A stretch of DNA of 58,194 nucleotides from a virus: IMG/VR virus record IMGVR_UViG_3300020034_000015, positions 1-58,194 of that record; one strand, given 5' to 3'. Of this stretch, positions 8,149 to 14,857 are shown in pieces. A program made the translations under genes and the position numbers. A model generated the notes under the pieces. It did not search any database and was not told the DNA's origin. It was given only the letters and a program-made list of their open reading frames with translations. Position 1 is the first letter of the stretch. Each line of letters opens with the position of its first letter.

Positions 8149-8188
8149 CCGGGGCGGGTGATGTCTTGGCGGATGGCACCCGCCCCGG
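8149..8188. terminator. Strong 12-bp hairpin inside the minus-strand operon
   Basis: CCGGGGCGGGTG (8149-8160) and CACCCGCCCCGG (8177-8188) are perfect reverse complements with a 16-nt loop. It sits just after the stop of the CDSC-motif gene (8192) and before the 44-residue gene on the minus strand. It may act as an internal terminator, attenuator or RNase barrier that lowers expression of the last two genes. Confidence 0.7.
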
Positions 8189-8191
8189 GGT

Positions 8192-8419
8192 CTAGCGGTG
8201 GGTGATCAGGAGCAGCAAAAGCGCGGTGAGGACGATCACGGCCCAAGCGGCGGCGCGCGCGTCCACCGGGCGGCGCCGGGCGCGCTGCAAGTGCTCCCCG
8301 TCAGGGACGTGCCCGCCGTGACGACGGCGCCGGTGCGCGTCCCGCACATCGAGGACCTCGGCCCGTGTGCGCACGGGCAGGCTCGTCGTACGGCAGGAGT
8401 CACACCGGTACCGCCACAC
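8192..8419 (-). CDS. Mobile-element-type small membrane protein (Spd-like)
   Basis: 75 residues, GTG 8419 (VWRYRCDSCRTTSLPVRTRA). An N-terminal CDSC motif, a basic HRRRRHGGHVPDGE segment and a single C-terminal transmembrane helix (about 57-72) are visible. Proteins with SCR.TSPP.RTRA..VRDAHRR...GG..PDGE recur in Streptomyces integrative elements and plasmids next to transfer and spread genes (recalled family pattern, not searched). It starts 4 nt after the upstream stop. Confidence 0.7.
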   Translation of the reverse strand: MWRYRCDSCRTTSLPVRTRAEVLDVRDAHRRRRHGGHVPDGEHLQRARRRPVDARAAAWAVIVLTALLLLLITHR

Positions 8420-8422
8420 GGC

Positions 8423-9337
8423 CTACACGCCCCCCGAGATTGGCCCGAGAGCGGCCCGAGAGTGGTCCGAGGGCGGCTGAGATTCCTGCTGGTCAGAACC
8501 GCTCTCGGATGGTTGAGAGGGGGACGCCTGCCCCTTCCGGGGGAGGGCCAGGACAAGGGCCTCAACATCAGCCCGACGGACCCCCGAGCGGCCCTCAATA
8601 CCGTCCACGGACAGGGTGCGCTGGACGGGCACGGCGACGGCCTCAAGGAGGGCGCCCATATAGACCCGGGGAAGGCCCGCGAAGAGGGGGTGCGCGGCGA
8701 CCTTTCGGTGCAGCTCGCCGAGGTGCACACCGTTGCGGTGGCGGGTGACTTCCTCGAGGAGGACGAGGAGCGTGATCCGGTCCCGCTCGAGCAGGTCTTC
8801 CTCGGGCAGTCCCTTCGACTCCTCGAGCGGCTTCTGCTCGAGCACCTTCGGGGCCGGTCCGGGAGCAACCCACCAAGCGGCGATGAGCAGCCCGACCAGC
8901 CCCACCCCGGCGGCGGCCGGCAGGTACGGGGCGACCTTCGGGCCGGCGGTGACCAGCACGCCGACGGCCACGACCCCGGTGACGCCGAGGGCGAGGAGTC
9001 CGCCCGCGATGCGCTCCGCCATGTCGGCCATGGGTGTGGCCTTGGGCGGAGGCGCCTTCTTCGCCTTGCCTGGGGTGCTCTTGGCGTCGGTCGTGGCGGG
9101 CTTCCCGGTCTTGGCCGGGGGCTTGGCTGCCTGCTCGCCGAACGCGGCCTTGAGCGCTTTGCCGAGCAGTCGGAACAGGCCGCGGCCGAGGACCCCGAAC
9201 CCCGACGCGAGGGTCCGGGCGGTGGTCTTGCCGGGCAGATAGGGGCGCAGGCGCGGTCGGGCGAGGGCCCGCCGGGATGACGGCTCCCCCGCCTCCGCAT
9301 CCTCGATGATCTTGCCGAGGAGGGTTCGCGCACCCAT
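8423..9337 (-). CDS. Two-helix membrane protein with cytoplasmic winged-helix-like domain
   Basis: 304 residues, ATG 9337 overlapping the upstream TGA (TGATG). A basic amphipathic N-terminus (1-70) and a Lys/Pro/Ala linker (70-103) precede two transmembrane helices (about 111-131 and 139-157). Residues about 180-265 (ERDRITLLVLLEEVTRHRNG, LGELHRKVAAHPLFAGLP) look like a small helical, winged-helix-like domain. The tail is Ser/Gln-rich. No ATPase motif is present, so it is not a TraB/FtsK translocase. Probably a partner in the membrane complex encoded by this operon; function unknown. Confidence 0.75.
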   Translation of the reverse strand: MGARTLLGKIIEDAEAGEPSSRRALARPRLRPYLPGKTTARTLASGFGVLGRGLFRLLGKALKAAFGEQAAKPPAKTGKPATTDAKSTPGKAKKAPPPKATPMADMAERIAGGLLALGVTGVVAVGVLVTAGPKVAPYLPAAAGVGLVGLLIAAWWVAPGPAPKVLEQKPLEESKGLPEEDLLERDRITLLVLLEEVTRHRNGVHLGELHRKVAAHPLFAGLPRVYMGALLEAVAVPVQRTLSVDGIEGRSGVRRADVEALVLALPRKGQASPSQPSESGSDQQESQPPSDHSRAALGPISGGV

Positions 9338-9813
9338 CACGCACCGCCGGTGAAGTGCCCGACGACCATGCGGATGATGTTCACGAGGATCCCCCACACC
9401 CCGCCGGCCGTGCCGTACACCGCCGCCGCGGCGATCCCCAGCAGGCCGGGCCAGATGAGGCGTTTCCAGTGTGGGCCGAACGTCAGCAAGGTCAGGACCA
9501 GGGCGATGCCGCCCTGCCCGGGGTTCCCCAGACCGCTCCCCGGGCCGAGGACGGAGGTGGGCACCGACCCGATGTTGGCCGCGGTCGAGGCCCACGCCCC
9601 GCCTGCGGCGATCCACAGGGTGCCGGTGAGGATCCCGAACGCGCCGATGCCGTCGCGGTGGGCGACGACCTTGAACCGGTCGGCTTTGCGGACGCCGAGG
9701 ATCATCGCGACGGCGCAGGCCAGGGCGAGCCCGGACAGGGTCATCGTCCCGAGGAGCTGCCCGCCGTGGATGCCCTGCACGGTGGCGGGGGCGGCGGTAA
9801 GCATGCTGGTCAC
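9337..9813 (-). CDS. Polytopic membrane protein of the Spd-like operon
   Basis: 158 residues from GTG 9813, which overlaps the upstream TGA; GGAG lies 7 nt before it (an internal ATG at 9804 is also possible). Four hydrophobic segments are visible (LLGTMTLSGLALACAVAMIL, GAFGILTGTLWIAAGG, GGIALVLTLLTFG, LIWPGLLGIAAAAVYG). The cytoplasmic loop VRKADRFKVVAHRDG is basic. The pattern matches membrane proteins of Streptomyces spread (spd) clusters. Overlaps on both sides indicate coupled translation. Confidence 0.75.
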   Translation of the reverse strand: MTSMLTAAPATVQGIHGGQLLGTMTLSGLALACAVAMILGVRKADRFKVVAHRDGIGAFGILTGTLWIAAGGAWASTAANIGSVPTSVLGPGSGLGNPGQGGIALVLTLLTFGPHWKRLIWPGLLGIAAAAVYGTAGGVWGILVNIIRMVVGHFTGGA

Positions 9814-10433
9814 TGGGGTACTCCGGGTGCGTAGAGGGCGATGGCCAGGACAGCGCTGGCGAGGGGGATGCGGCAGGCCCACGCGAGCGGCGGCCACCAC
9901 CCGCGGGTACGGCCATCGAGGAGCGCGGTGCCGAGGATGAGACCGCCGCCGAGGCACAGGGCCGCGGTGGTGCCGGACTGCCGGCCGCAGTCGGCGACCC
10001 AGCCGTGGAACAGGGGGGCGAGTCCGAGGTACCAGCCGGCCGTGGCGGCGGCGCCGTTGGTGAGGAGCCAGCGGGTGCGCCGGTCAACCTGGCCCCAGGT
10101 GGTGTGCAGTTCGCGAGCGGGGTTGCGGCGGTCGCGTCGTACGACGGCCGGGGTGGACTCGTCGACGGGCTCGGCGTCCTCCCACTCCGGGTCCGCCTCG
10201 GGCTGCTCCGTGGGCTCGGGCACCGCCTTGGGTGCGGCCGGACGGCGCAGCGGTGGGATACGGCGGCGCCGGGGCGTGGCCGCACCGTGGTGGTCGTCGG
10301 TGTCGTCGTACAGGCGGTCCCACCACTCGTCACCGGATGCGGGTGCAGCCGGGGGCTGCGGGGTGTATCCGAGACCGCGCTTGCGGAGTGCGTAGCGGAT
10401 GCGGCGCTCATCGGCACCGGGGGTGGTGGTCAC
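9810..10433 (-). CDS. Membrane protein with long acidic/basic N-terminal domain
   Basis: 207 residues, GTG 10433 overlapping the DUF2637 gene stop. Residues 10-30 (ERRIRYALRKRGLGYTPQP) form a basic motif. An Arg-rich and then Glu/Pro-rich linker spans about 50-105. Hydrophobic helices occur at about 128-150, 155-172 and 182-203. The first motif is reminiscent of plasmid-transfer accessory membrane proteins, but I do not recognise a named family. Its position between DUF2637 and another membrane protein suggests one complex. Confidence 0.7.
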   Translation of the reverse strand: MTTTPGADERRIRYALRKRGLGYTPQPPAAPASGDEWWDRLYDDTDDHHGAATPRRRRIPPLRRPAAPKAVPEPTEQPEADPEWEDAEPVDESTPAVVRRDRRNPARELHTTWGQVDRRTRWLLTNGAAATAGWYLGLAPLFHGWVADCGRQSGTTAALCLGGGLILGTALLDGRTRGWWPPLAWACRIPLASAVLAIALYAPGVPQ

Positions 10434-11188
10434 GAGGCTTCCTTGTCGAGTGCGTCGCGGATGCGCATGGCCCGGGGCTGCCCGACTCCGTAGGTGCGCT
10501 GGATGCGCCGCAGGCTCATGGGGCCGTGTGCGGCGAGTGCACGGGCGTGCTCGATCAGCTCGGCGTCGGATGCGGCAGACGTCGGCACGGGGGGCTCAGT
10601 CCGGGCGGGGGGTGCGACTGGTGCATCCGGGTGCGCATCCGCCCTGACCGCTGTCGACACGGGCAGCATCGGTGCCAGGTGCAGTTCGAGTGCACCCGCC
10701 GGGTGCGGGGGCGGGGCGAGTGCGGTCGCCTCGGATGCAGCCCGGTCGAAGCCTGTATCCGGCTGCACCTCGGGGGCATCCTGAATACGCTCCAGCGCGT
10801 CGTGGACCTGCCGCATGAGTGCACCGAATGCGATGAGCGCAGCCGTCGGCGGCACTGCGGCGACGATGTAGTTGAGGGGAGATGCACCGGATCCGACACC
10901 GCTGATGTTCAGCGCAACCGATCCGACGGAGCCGAGTGCGGCGAGTGCGATAGCCCAGGGGTCGACACGGCCCTTGAGGGAAGCCCGGAGGATCAGGCTC
11001 TCGCCGACGAGGATGAACCCGTCGATGGTGCCGGGCCAGGCCCAGGCTCCGTTGCCACTGAGTCCGTGGCCGCCTGCGATGTGGTGGAGGTGGTCGTAGG
11101 ACAGCCAGAATCCGGCGCCGGTGAGGACGACCGTGACGACGCCGGCGCTGATGGCGAGTGCGGTGGTGGCGCGGCGGTGGGGGTTCAC
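10430..11188 (-). CDS. DUF2637 membrane protein (Spd-like) with C-terminal HTH-like segment
   Basis: 252 residues, GTG 11188 with GAGGAG 6 nt upstream. Residues 8-130 carry four transmembrane helices, starting TTALAISAGVVTVVLTGAGF and including AWAWPGTIDGFILVGESLIL and PWAIALAALGSVGSVALNIS. The GFIL and GS.ALN features recall the DUF2637 family, common in actinobacterial conjugative elements. After a Pro/Ala linker, residues about 205-248 (SDAELIEHARAL, LRRIQRTYGVGQPRAMRIRD) form a helix-turn-helix-like segment also seen at the end of such proteins. It leads the long membrane-gene run. Confidence 0.8.
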   Translation of the reverse strand: MNPHRRATTALAISAGVVTVVLTGAGFWLSYDHLHHIAGGHGLSGNGAWAWPGTIDGFILVGESLILRASLKGRVDPWAIALAALGSVGSVALNISGVGSGASPLNYIVAAVPPTAALIAFGALMRQVHDALERIQDAPEVQPDTGFDRAASEATALAPPPHPAGALELHLAPMLPVSTAVRADAHPDAPVAPPARTEPPVPTSAASDAELIEHARALAAHGPMSLRRIQRTYGVGQPRAMRIRDALDKEAS

Positions 11189-11265
11189 GACGCTCCTCGG
11201 CGTTGTGGGGGTGGGGACCGCGCCCGGCGGCCGGGAGGGGTGGCGCCGGGCGCGGCGGTCCGGGG

Positions 11266-11436
11266 TTAGCGGCGGTCGGGGATCGTGTCGTCGGTTTCGG
11301 TGACGGTGAGGTCCGGGATGTGATTCCGGATCCGGCCGATCCGTTCTTTGGCGAAGTCCGGGGCGTTGGTGCTGAACTCATCGAGGTGCTTGCCGTCTGG
11401 GCCGGTGACCTTGTACCGGGTGACCTTGAAGTCCAC
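11266..11436 (-). CDS. Small conserved-type protein of unknown function
   Basis: 56 residues, GTG 11436 preceded by ACCAGGAGCCGACC. The sequence starts VDFKVTRYKVTGPDGKHLDE and continues with an Arg-rich helix (FAKERIGRIRNHIPDLTV) and an acidic end. The ribosome site and GC-rich third codon positions support coding. It lies 77 nt upstream of the DUF2637 gene in the same operon. No family recognised. Confidence 0.65.
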   Translation of the reverse strand: MDFKVTRYKVTGPDGKHLDEFSTNAPDFAKERIGRIRNHIPDLTVTETDDTIPDRR

Positions 11437-11452
11437 GGTCGGCTCCTGGTGG

Positions 11453-11617
11453 TTACTCGTTCCAGCGGGGGCGGTTGGTCTGGTCGCGGCGCTGCCGTGC
11501 CTTGGAGTCGCGGGAGTTCCGGGCGACCCGGAGTTGGTGGTCGGCGGCGCGCTGCAGGGACTGGGCGTCGGTTTTGGGGGTGCTGCGTCCGCCGAGCCAG
11601 GAGAACCGGCCGGTCAC
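11453..11617 (-). CDS. Small basic protein of unknown function
   Basis: 54 residues, GTG 11617 overlapping the upstream stop (GGTGA), TAA at 11453. The sequence starts VTGRFSWLGGRSTPKTDAQS and is rich in Arg and Gln, with a predicted amphipathic helix (LQRAADHQLRVARNSRDSKA). A nucleic-acid or membrane-surface role is conceivable but not shown. Translational coupling on the upstream side supports it as a real gene. Confidence 0.6.
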   Translation of the reverse strand: MTGRFSWLGGRSTPKTDAQSLQRAADHQLRVARNSRDSKARQRRDQTNRPRWNE

Positions 11618-11787
11618 CGGCGGTGCTGGGTGTGGGGGGTGGCGGTGAAGTGCCCGCCGGGGTTGGCGTCTTCGCGTTGCTGGTAGTCGCGGTTGCAGGC
11701 GTCGACGGTCGCCTCCTCGTAGGCGACGGTGTTGGGCTGGTGCGCGGGGGTGGGCTCGGGGTCGGGGTGATCGCTACGATTCGTCAC
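11614..11787 (-). CDS. First small gene of the minus-strand operon
   Basis: 57 residues, GTG 11787 with AGAGGCGAGTCC upstream. The sequence VTNRSDHPDPEPTPAHQPNT is followed by an acidic/aromatic segment (VAYEEATVDACNRDYQQRED) and a His-rich tail. Function unknown. It is the promoter-proximal gene of the operon that runs to 7766 and is divergent from the HTH gene at 11953. Confidence 0.6.
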   Translation of the reverse strand: MTNRSDHPDPEPTPAHQPNTVAYEEATVDACNRDYQQREDANPGGHFTATPHTQHRR

Positions 11788-11822
11788 GGACTCGCCTCTT
11801 CGTCGTGGTTGTAGGTGGGTCT

Positions 11823-11861
11823 GGCCCCGGCCATGTGGAGCTGCGAACTCCGGCCGGGGCC
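11823..11861. terminator. Perfect 10-bp hairpin in the divergent intergenic region
   Basis: GGCCCCGGCC (11823-11832) and GGCCGGGGCC (11852-11861) are exact reverse complements with an inner GGAG/CTCC pair in the loop. On the plus strand it is followed by GTTCTCGTT. It could insulate the minus-strand operon from the plus-strand promoter, or act as an attenuator of the minus transcript leader. Confidence 0.6.
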
Positions 11862-11887
11862 GTTCTCGTTGAGCAGCGTGGGCTGCC

Positions 11888-11917
11888 TTCCATCACTGTA
11901 GGGGGTTCCCCTACAAT
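11888..11917 (+). promoter_or_regulatory. Promoter with embedded palindromic operator upstream of the HTH gene
   Basis: A TACAAT -10-like hexamer (11912-11917) and a weak TTCCAT (11888-11893) at 18-nt spacing flank or overlap a perfect inverted repeat, TGTAGGGG-GTT-CCCCTACA (11897-11915). A repressor bound there would block the polymerase. The HTH protein encoded 36 nt downstream is the natural candidate (autoregulation, inferred). Confidence 0.65.
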
Positions 11918-11952
11918 CTGGGAAGCGGCCCGCCCACAGAGAGGGGCCGGGC

Positions 11953-12264
11953 GTGAGCGAGGAGGCGCATCGGGTGTTCGATGCCATGGAGGCGCTGGGG
12001 CAGATTGCCGATCCGGTGGAGCGCGCCAGGGTCCTGACGGAGGTGCTGAAGGGACTGCCCGCTCACAACCGGCGGCTGAAGGAGGCGCGGCAGGCCACGT
12101 TCCAGGAGCTGCTGGCGCGCCCGGGCGCGACCCTGCGGAGCGTCGGGATCGAGTTGGGGATCAATCACGGGTCGGTGCAGGACATCGCGAAGGGCTACTC
12201 GGGGTCCGGCACGAAGCGGCCGAGGACGCCCCCGCCGTCACTCAGCGATGGGAGCAGTACATGA
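11953..12264 (+). CDS. Small helix-turn-helix DNA-binding protein
   Basis: 103 residues, GTG preceded by GAGAGGGGCCGGGC. The N-terminal half is helical (VFDAMEALGQIADPVERARV, LTEVLKGLPAHNRRLKEARQ). Residues 55-85 (LLARPGATLRSVGIELGINHGSVQDIAKG) match a helix-turn-helix of the type that recognises operators (AELGVSYGTVQDI-like). The last about 18 residues are disordered. It follows a promoter with a palindromic operator and overlaps the next gene by ATGA. Likely a local regulator. Confidence 0.75.
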   Translation: MSEEAHRVFDAMEALGQIADPVERARVLTEVLKGLPAHNRRLKEARQATFQELLARPGATLRSVGIELGINHGSVQDIAKGYSGSGTKRPRTPPPSLSDGSST

Positions 12265-12491
12265 CCGCGTTCGACCCCCGCAGCCCGAGCATGCGGTTGT
12301 GGCACCGTCTTCTGGCAGGCGGCGCCACGGAGGACGAAGCCACCGCGCTGATGAATGGCTACGCCCACGAGTTGGCGGAGAGACTGATCTGTGACGAGAA
12401 GGCCGGGGTGGCCGTGTACAGGCCGGGCCTCATGTGGGCTGCCGAGGTGATCGACCCGCAGCCCGATGACGAGGAGAGCAGCAGCGCATGA
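12261..12491 (+). CDS. Small acidic protein of unknown function
   Basis: 76 residues, ATG overlapping the HTH gene stop; GGGAGCAGTAC is a moderate ribosome site. It reads MTAFDPRSPSMRLWHRLLAG with helices containing ATEDEATALMNGYAHELAER and an acidic end (PQPDDEESSSA). Overlaps on both sides (ATGA) indicate an operon with 11953 and 12488. No family recognised. Confidence 0.7.
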   Translation: MTAFDPRSPSMRLWHRLLAGGATEDEATALMNGYAHELAERLICDEKAGVAVYRPGLMWAAEVIDPQPDDEESSSA

Positions 12492-12634
12492 GCGAGGAGC
12501 CCGAAGCTGCCGAGCAAGAGGAAGCGCCCGATCTTGCGCACTCCGAGGAGCAAGGAGTGCGCCTCCTCGTGTATCCGGGGACGCTGGAGTTCATCGGCTC
12601 GCTTTACCCGCCGAACCTGATGCCACCAATCTGA
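12488..12634 (+). CDS. Small acidic protein
   Basis: 48 residues, ATG overlapping the previous stop. The sequence starts MSEEPEAAEQEEAPDLAHSE and ends GSLYPPNLMPPI. The gene contains a perfect 9-bp inverted repeat (GCGCACTCC/GGAGTGCGC near 12536-12562), which could act on mRNA structure. Function unknown. Confidence 0.55.
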   Translation: MSEEPEAAEQEEAPDLAHSEEQGVRLLVYPGTLEFIGSLYPPNLMPPI

Positions 12635-12646
12635 CCCGGAGACGAC

Positions 12647-12901
12647 ATGACGACCGATCCACCACCCTCACCACAGCGCAAGGGCAACAGGTCGGAATGG
12701 TGGCCGCTTGTCGCGGCGCTCGCGGCCTCCCTCGCACTCGGCGAGACGTATGCCGTCCACGACATCCTCACGACCACACCGCGCAACACTGGAGACTGGC
12801 TGATCGGTGTCCTCGCTGCCGGCCCGGCTCTCGCTGGAGTGATCTTCATACCGCTCCTGATCATCGGCGGACTGATCGCGATGATGAGATTCCCACGATG
12901 A
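12647..12901 (+). CDS. Small membrane protein
   Basis: 84 residues, ATG with GGAGACGAC upstream. A hydrophilic N-terminus (1-18) is followed by three hydrophobic segments at about 19-37, 49-64 and 66-80 (IPLLIIGGLIAMM). It overlaps the next gene by ATGA. Function unknown; a membrane role such as superinfection exclusion is possible but unsupported. Confidence 0.7.
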   Translation: MTTDPPPSPQRKGNRSEWWPLVAALAASLALGETYAVHDILTTTPRNTGDWLIGVLAAGPALAGVIFIPLLIIGGLIAMMRFPR

Positions 12902-13407
12902 GCGATCTGATCGAGTTCCTGCGGGCCCGGCTGGACGAGGATGCGCTATGGGCCACCGAGGCAAGCCGCCGCAACGACGGCCCGGCCGTTGAAAGCGGCG
13001 TCCACTGGCAGTGGGAGGACGCCGACGACAAGGTGTGCCAACCTGCCCCCGACACCGAGGCGTACATCGCCGACGGTTTGACGACGGTCTCGCTACGCAG
13101 CCGGGAAGAATGGCCCTCCCGCGTCGGCAACCTTCCGCAGTTCGCGATCTCTACCGCTGAGGAGGTCCCGACTGCCGTCGGCGCCCACATCATCCGCCAC
13201 GACCCGGCGCGGGTGCTGCGCGAGGTCGAGGCCAAGCGGGCCGTCCTCGCCCAGTACGAGAGCGCGCGCGAACAGGTGCGACACCCCGTGAGTGCCGAGA
13301 ACCGCGCGGCTGCCCGCGTGGCACAGGGCGAGTTGGAAGACGTGCTCCGCCTGCTGGCCGCCGTGTACGCCGATCACCCGGACTACCGCGAGGAATGGCG
13401 GCCATGA
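12898..13407 (+). CDS. DUF6221-type protein
   Basis: 169 residues. The pattern MSDLIEFLRARLDEDALWAT near the start, HIIRHDPARVLREVEAKRAV near residue 100 and LRLLAAVYADHPDYREEWRP at the C-terminus is characteristic of the DUF6221 family, widespread in Streptomyces chromosomes and phages. The function is unknown. The long helical middle suggests a protein-interaction role. It is coupled by ATGA overlaps to the membrane protein before it and the gene after it. Confidence 0.8.
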   Translation: MSDLIEFLRARLDEDALWATEASRRNDGPAVESGVHWQWEDADDKVCQPAPDTEAYIADGLTTVSLRSREEWPSRVGNLPQFAISTAEEVPTAVGAHIIRHDPARVLREVEAKRAVLAQYESAREQVRHPVSAENRAAARVAQGELEDVLRLLAAVYADHPDYREEWRP

Positions 13408-13625
13408 GCGACGAGCAGGGCACCCACTTCTGGTTTATGTCGCTGATCCTGCCGAATGCGGCAGGCTTCGCCGCCTACCGACGCGTGGGGCACTGCACAC
13501 CGGAGCCCGGCGCCACCAGGCTCGATCTGTTCGACATGCTGCTGAACATGGTGAAAGAAAAGTCGCCTGAGCTAAACGATGGTGCTGTCGTCATCTCGTT
13601 CGATATCCAGCCCAACAAGCTCTGA
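13404..13625 (+). CDS. Small protein of unknown function
   Basis: 73 residues from ATG 13404 (overlap with the previous stop). It has an aromatic N-terminus (THFWFMSLILPNAAGFAAYR) and ends in a beta-like VVISFDIQPNKL. It resembles small single-domain alpha/beta proteins; no family is recognised. It is last in the coupled run that begins at 11953. Confidence 0.65.
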   Translation: MSDEQGTHFWFMSLILPNAAGFAAYRRVGHCTPEPGATRLDLFDMLLNMVKEKSPELNDGAVVISFDIQPNKL

Positions 13626-13733
13626 GGCCCCGACGCAGTACCGCCCGTCACCGCGCTGTTGGCGGGGCGTTGTCGTGTCACAACCCGGCCACAACCCGGA
13701 CGGGCCCACCCACCCCTGCCCATACTCGCGCGC

Positions 13734-13964
13734 ATGACCGACACCGCCACGAAGCCGTGGATCCGCCGCAGGACCACCATCATCGGGTTCGTACTGATCG
13801 CGTTCATCGCGTGGACCCTGGGCGCGCAGGAGTGGACCGCGAAGGACTGCGGCACATGGCAGGGCTACGGCCTCGTCGTGTCGCACTTCGGGACACCGGA
13901 CCATTACGAGGGGTGCGAGGGCGAGCCGGGCGGGCCGGCGTACACGGACGACTACCAGGGCTGA
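13734..13964 (+). CDS. Single-pass membrane protein
   Basis: 76 residues. A basic N-terminus (KPWIRRRTT) precedes one transmembrane helix (about 15-34, IIGFVLIAFIAWTLGAQEW). Two cysteines (CGTW, EGCEGE) lie in the outside domain, which could form a disulfide. No clear ribosome site is seen upstream. Function unknown. Confidence 0.55.
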   Translation: MTDTATKPWIRRRTTIIGFVLIAFIAWTLGAQEWTAKDCGTWQGYGLVVSHFGTPDHYEGCEGEPGGPAYTDDYQG

Positions 13965-14070
13965 CACTGGCCGCCATCGTCACCCGTTCGGGGGATCCGG
14001 TGGGCGTCCGGGGTCCGCGCCCCGGTGAGTCGGGCAGCATCCAGGGGTCCGCGAGTCTGGGGAGGGGTAC

Positions 14071-14310
14071 GTGCAGGGATTGTTCGCACCGGAGTCGGAG
14101 TTCAGCCGGTGGGTGAGCAACCGGGCTGACGAGGTTGCTGCGCTCAAGGGGAATCCAACGAGCGCGGCGTTGGCGGCGTGCCAGACGGCCACGCTGCACG
14201 CGATGGGTGGTGTGGCGTTGCCGCCGTTGTTTGCTGCCCGGGTGGCGCAGGTGCTGTGTGTGTCGGTGGAGGTGTTGCGGGAGGCTTTCCCGACCCCACC
14301 GGACGGCTGA
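14071..14310 (+). CDS. Small helical protein of unknown function
   Basis: 79 residues, GTG with GGGGAGGGGTAC upstream. Mostly alpha-helical and alanine-rich (AALAACQTATLHAMGG, ARVAQVLCVSVEVLREAF). The C-terminal part LPPLFAARVAQVLCVSVEVL could be a helix-turn-helix. It ends just before two strong hairpins and converges with the minus-strand gene at 14400. Confidence 0.65.
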   Translation: MQGLFAPESEFSRWVSNRADEVAALKGNPTSAALAACQTATLHAMGGVALPPLFAARVAQVLCVSVEVLREAFPTPPDG

Positions 14311-14319
14311 CGCGCGGAA

Positions 14320-14355
14320 GGGCCGTACCGCCGGGGGGAGTCGGCGGCACGGCCC
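14320..14355. terminator. Terminator hairpin between convergent genes
   Basis: GGGCCGTACCGCCG (14320-14333) pairs with CGGCGGCACGGCCC (14342-14355) with a single A-C mismatch. It lies 10 nt after the stop of the plus-strand gene. Confidence 0.8.
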
Positions 14356-14362
14356 AGGTTGT

Positions 14363-14393
14363 CCCGGGTGCGCGGTGGGTGCGCGCACCCGGG
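14363..14393. terminator. Second convergent terminator, one copy of a duplicated element
   Basis: CCCGGGTGCGC (14363-14373) and GCGCACCCGGG (14383-14393) are perfect reverse complements. It directly follows the minus-strand gene ending at 14400. About 32 nt of this element (from 14369) recur with four mismatches at 15139-15170. Confidence 0.8.
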
Positions 14394-14399
14394 CGGCAC

Positions 14400-14720
14400 T
14401 CAGGCCGTGGCGGCCGGGTAGACAGGCCATCCACCCATGCCGGTCGGTCGGTCGGAGCTGGGTTCGCCGACGTCGGCGGGGCGGTGGGCGTCGATGGTGC
14501 GGCGCAGCCAGTCGGACATGTCGGCGGCGGGCGGCCACAGTTCAGCCGCGTCGCTCCACTCGACGGTGATGTCGACGCGGGTGATGTCGCGGCGGAGGCC
14601 GTATTCGAGCCGCAGCCCGATCGGTTGGCGGGTGCGGCCGACGAGGTTGGTGAGCTTCGGAGCGTCGGTGAGGTCAATGCGGACCCGGTGATGTACCTCG
14701 CGGACGGTGGCAGTGGGCAC
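14400..14720 (-). CDS. Small protein of unknown function
   Basis: 106 residues, GTG 14720 preceded by GAAGGAGCCCGCC. It contains a beta-rich region (HHRVRIDLTDAPKLTNLVG, LRLEYGLRRDITRVDITVEW) and an acidic, proline-containing C-terminal half with DMSDWLRRTIDAHRP. No family recognised. Co-directional with the genes upstream at 14857 and beyond. Confidence 0.65.
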   Translation of the reverse strand: MPTATVREVHHRVRIDLTDAPKLTNLVGRTRQPIGLRLEYGLRRDITRVDITVEWSDAAELWPPAADMSDWLRRTIDAHRPADVGEPSSDRPTGMGGWPVYPAATA

Positions 14721-14857
14721 GGCGGGCTCCTTCGGGCGGCTTCGGGTTCGGTGACGGGCTCGTCGTCCCAGCGCTCGGTCCAGTAACGCCGGTCCTCGAC
14801 CGCTACTTCGGCGGGCGTGTCCTGGGCAGGCGGGGGAGCGGGGGCGGGGGCGGCCAT
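14721..14857 (-). CDS. N-terminal part of an open frame overlapping 14400-14720 (uncertain gene)
   Basis: ATG 14857 overlaps the upstream TGA (TGATG) and encodes MAAPAPAPPPAQDTPAEVAV, then EDRRYWTERWDDEPVTEPEA, which looks like real protein. The frame has no stop at 14720 and runs on to 14144 entirely over the next gene, where it becomes low-complexity Ser/Pro/Thr. Either the gene is short and a base error hides its stop, or two genes overlap. Only the coding-like part is given here. Confidence 0.4.

Noticed and set aside
10232-11269. Long plus-strand frame opposite the DUF2637 gene
   Set aside because: Cys/Arg/Gly-rich composition with no domain. The minus strand carries a coupled series of membrane proteins with ribosome sites.
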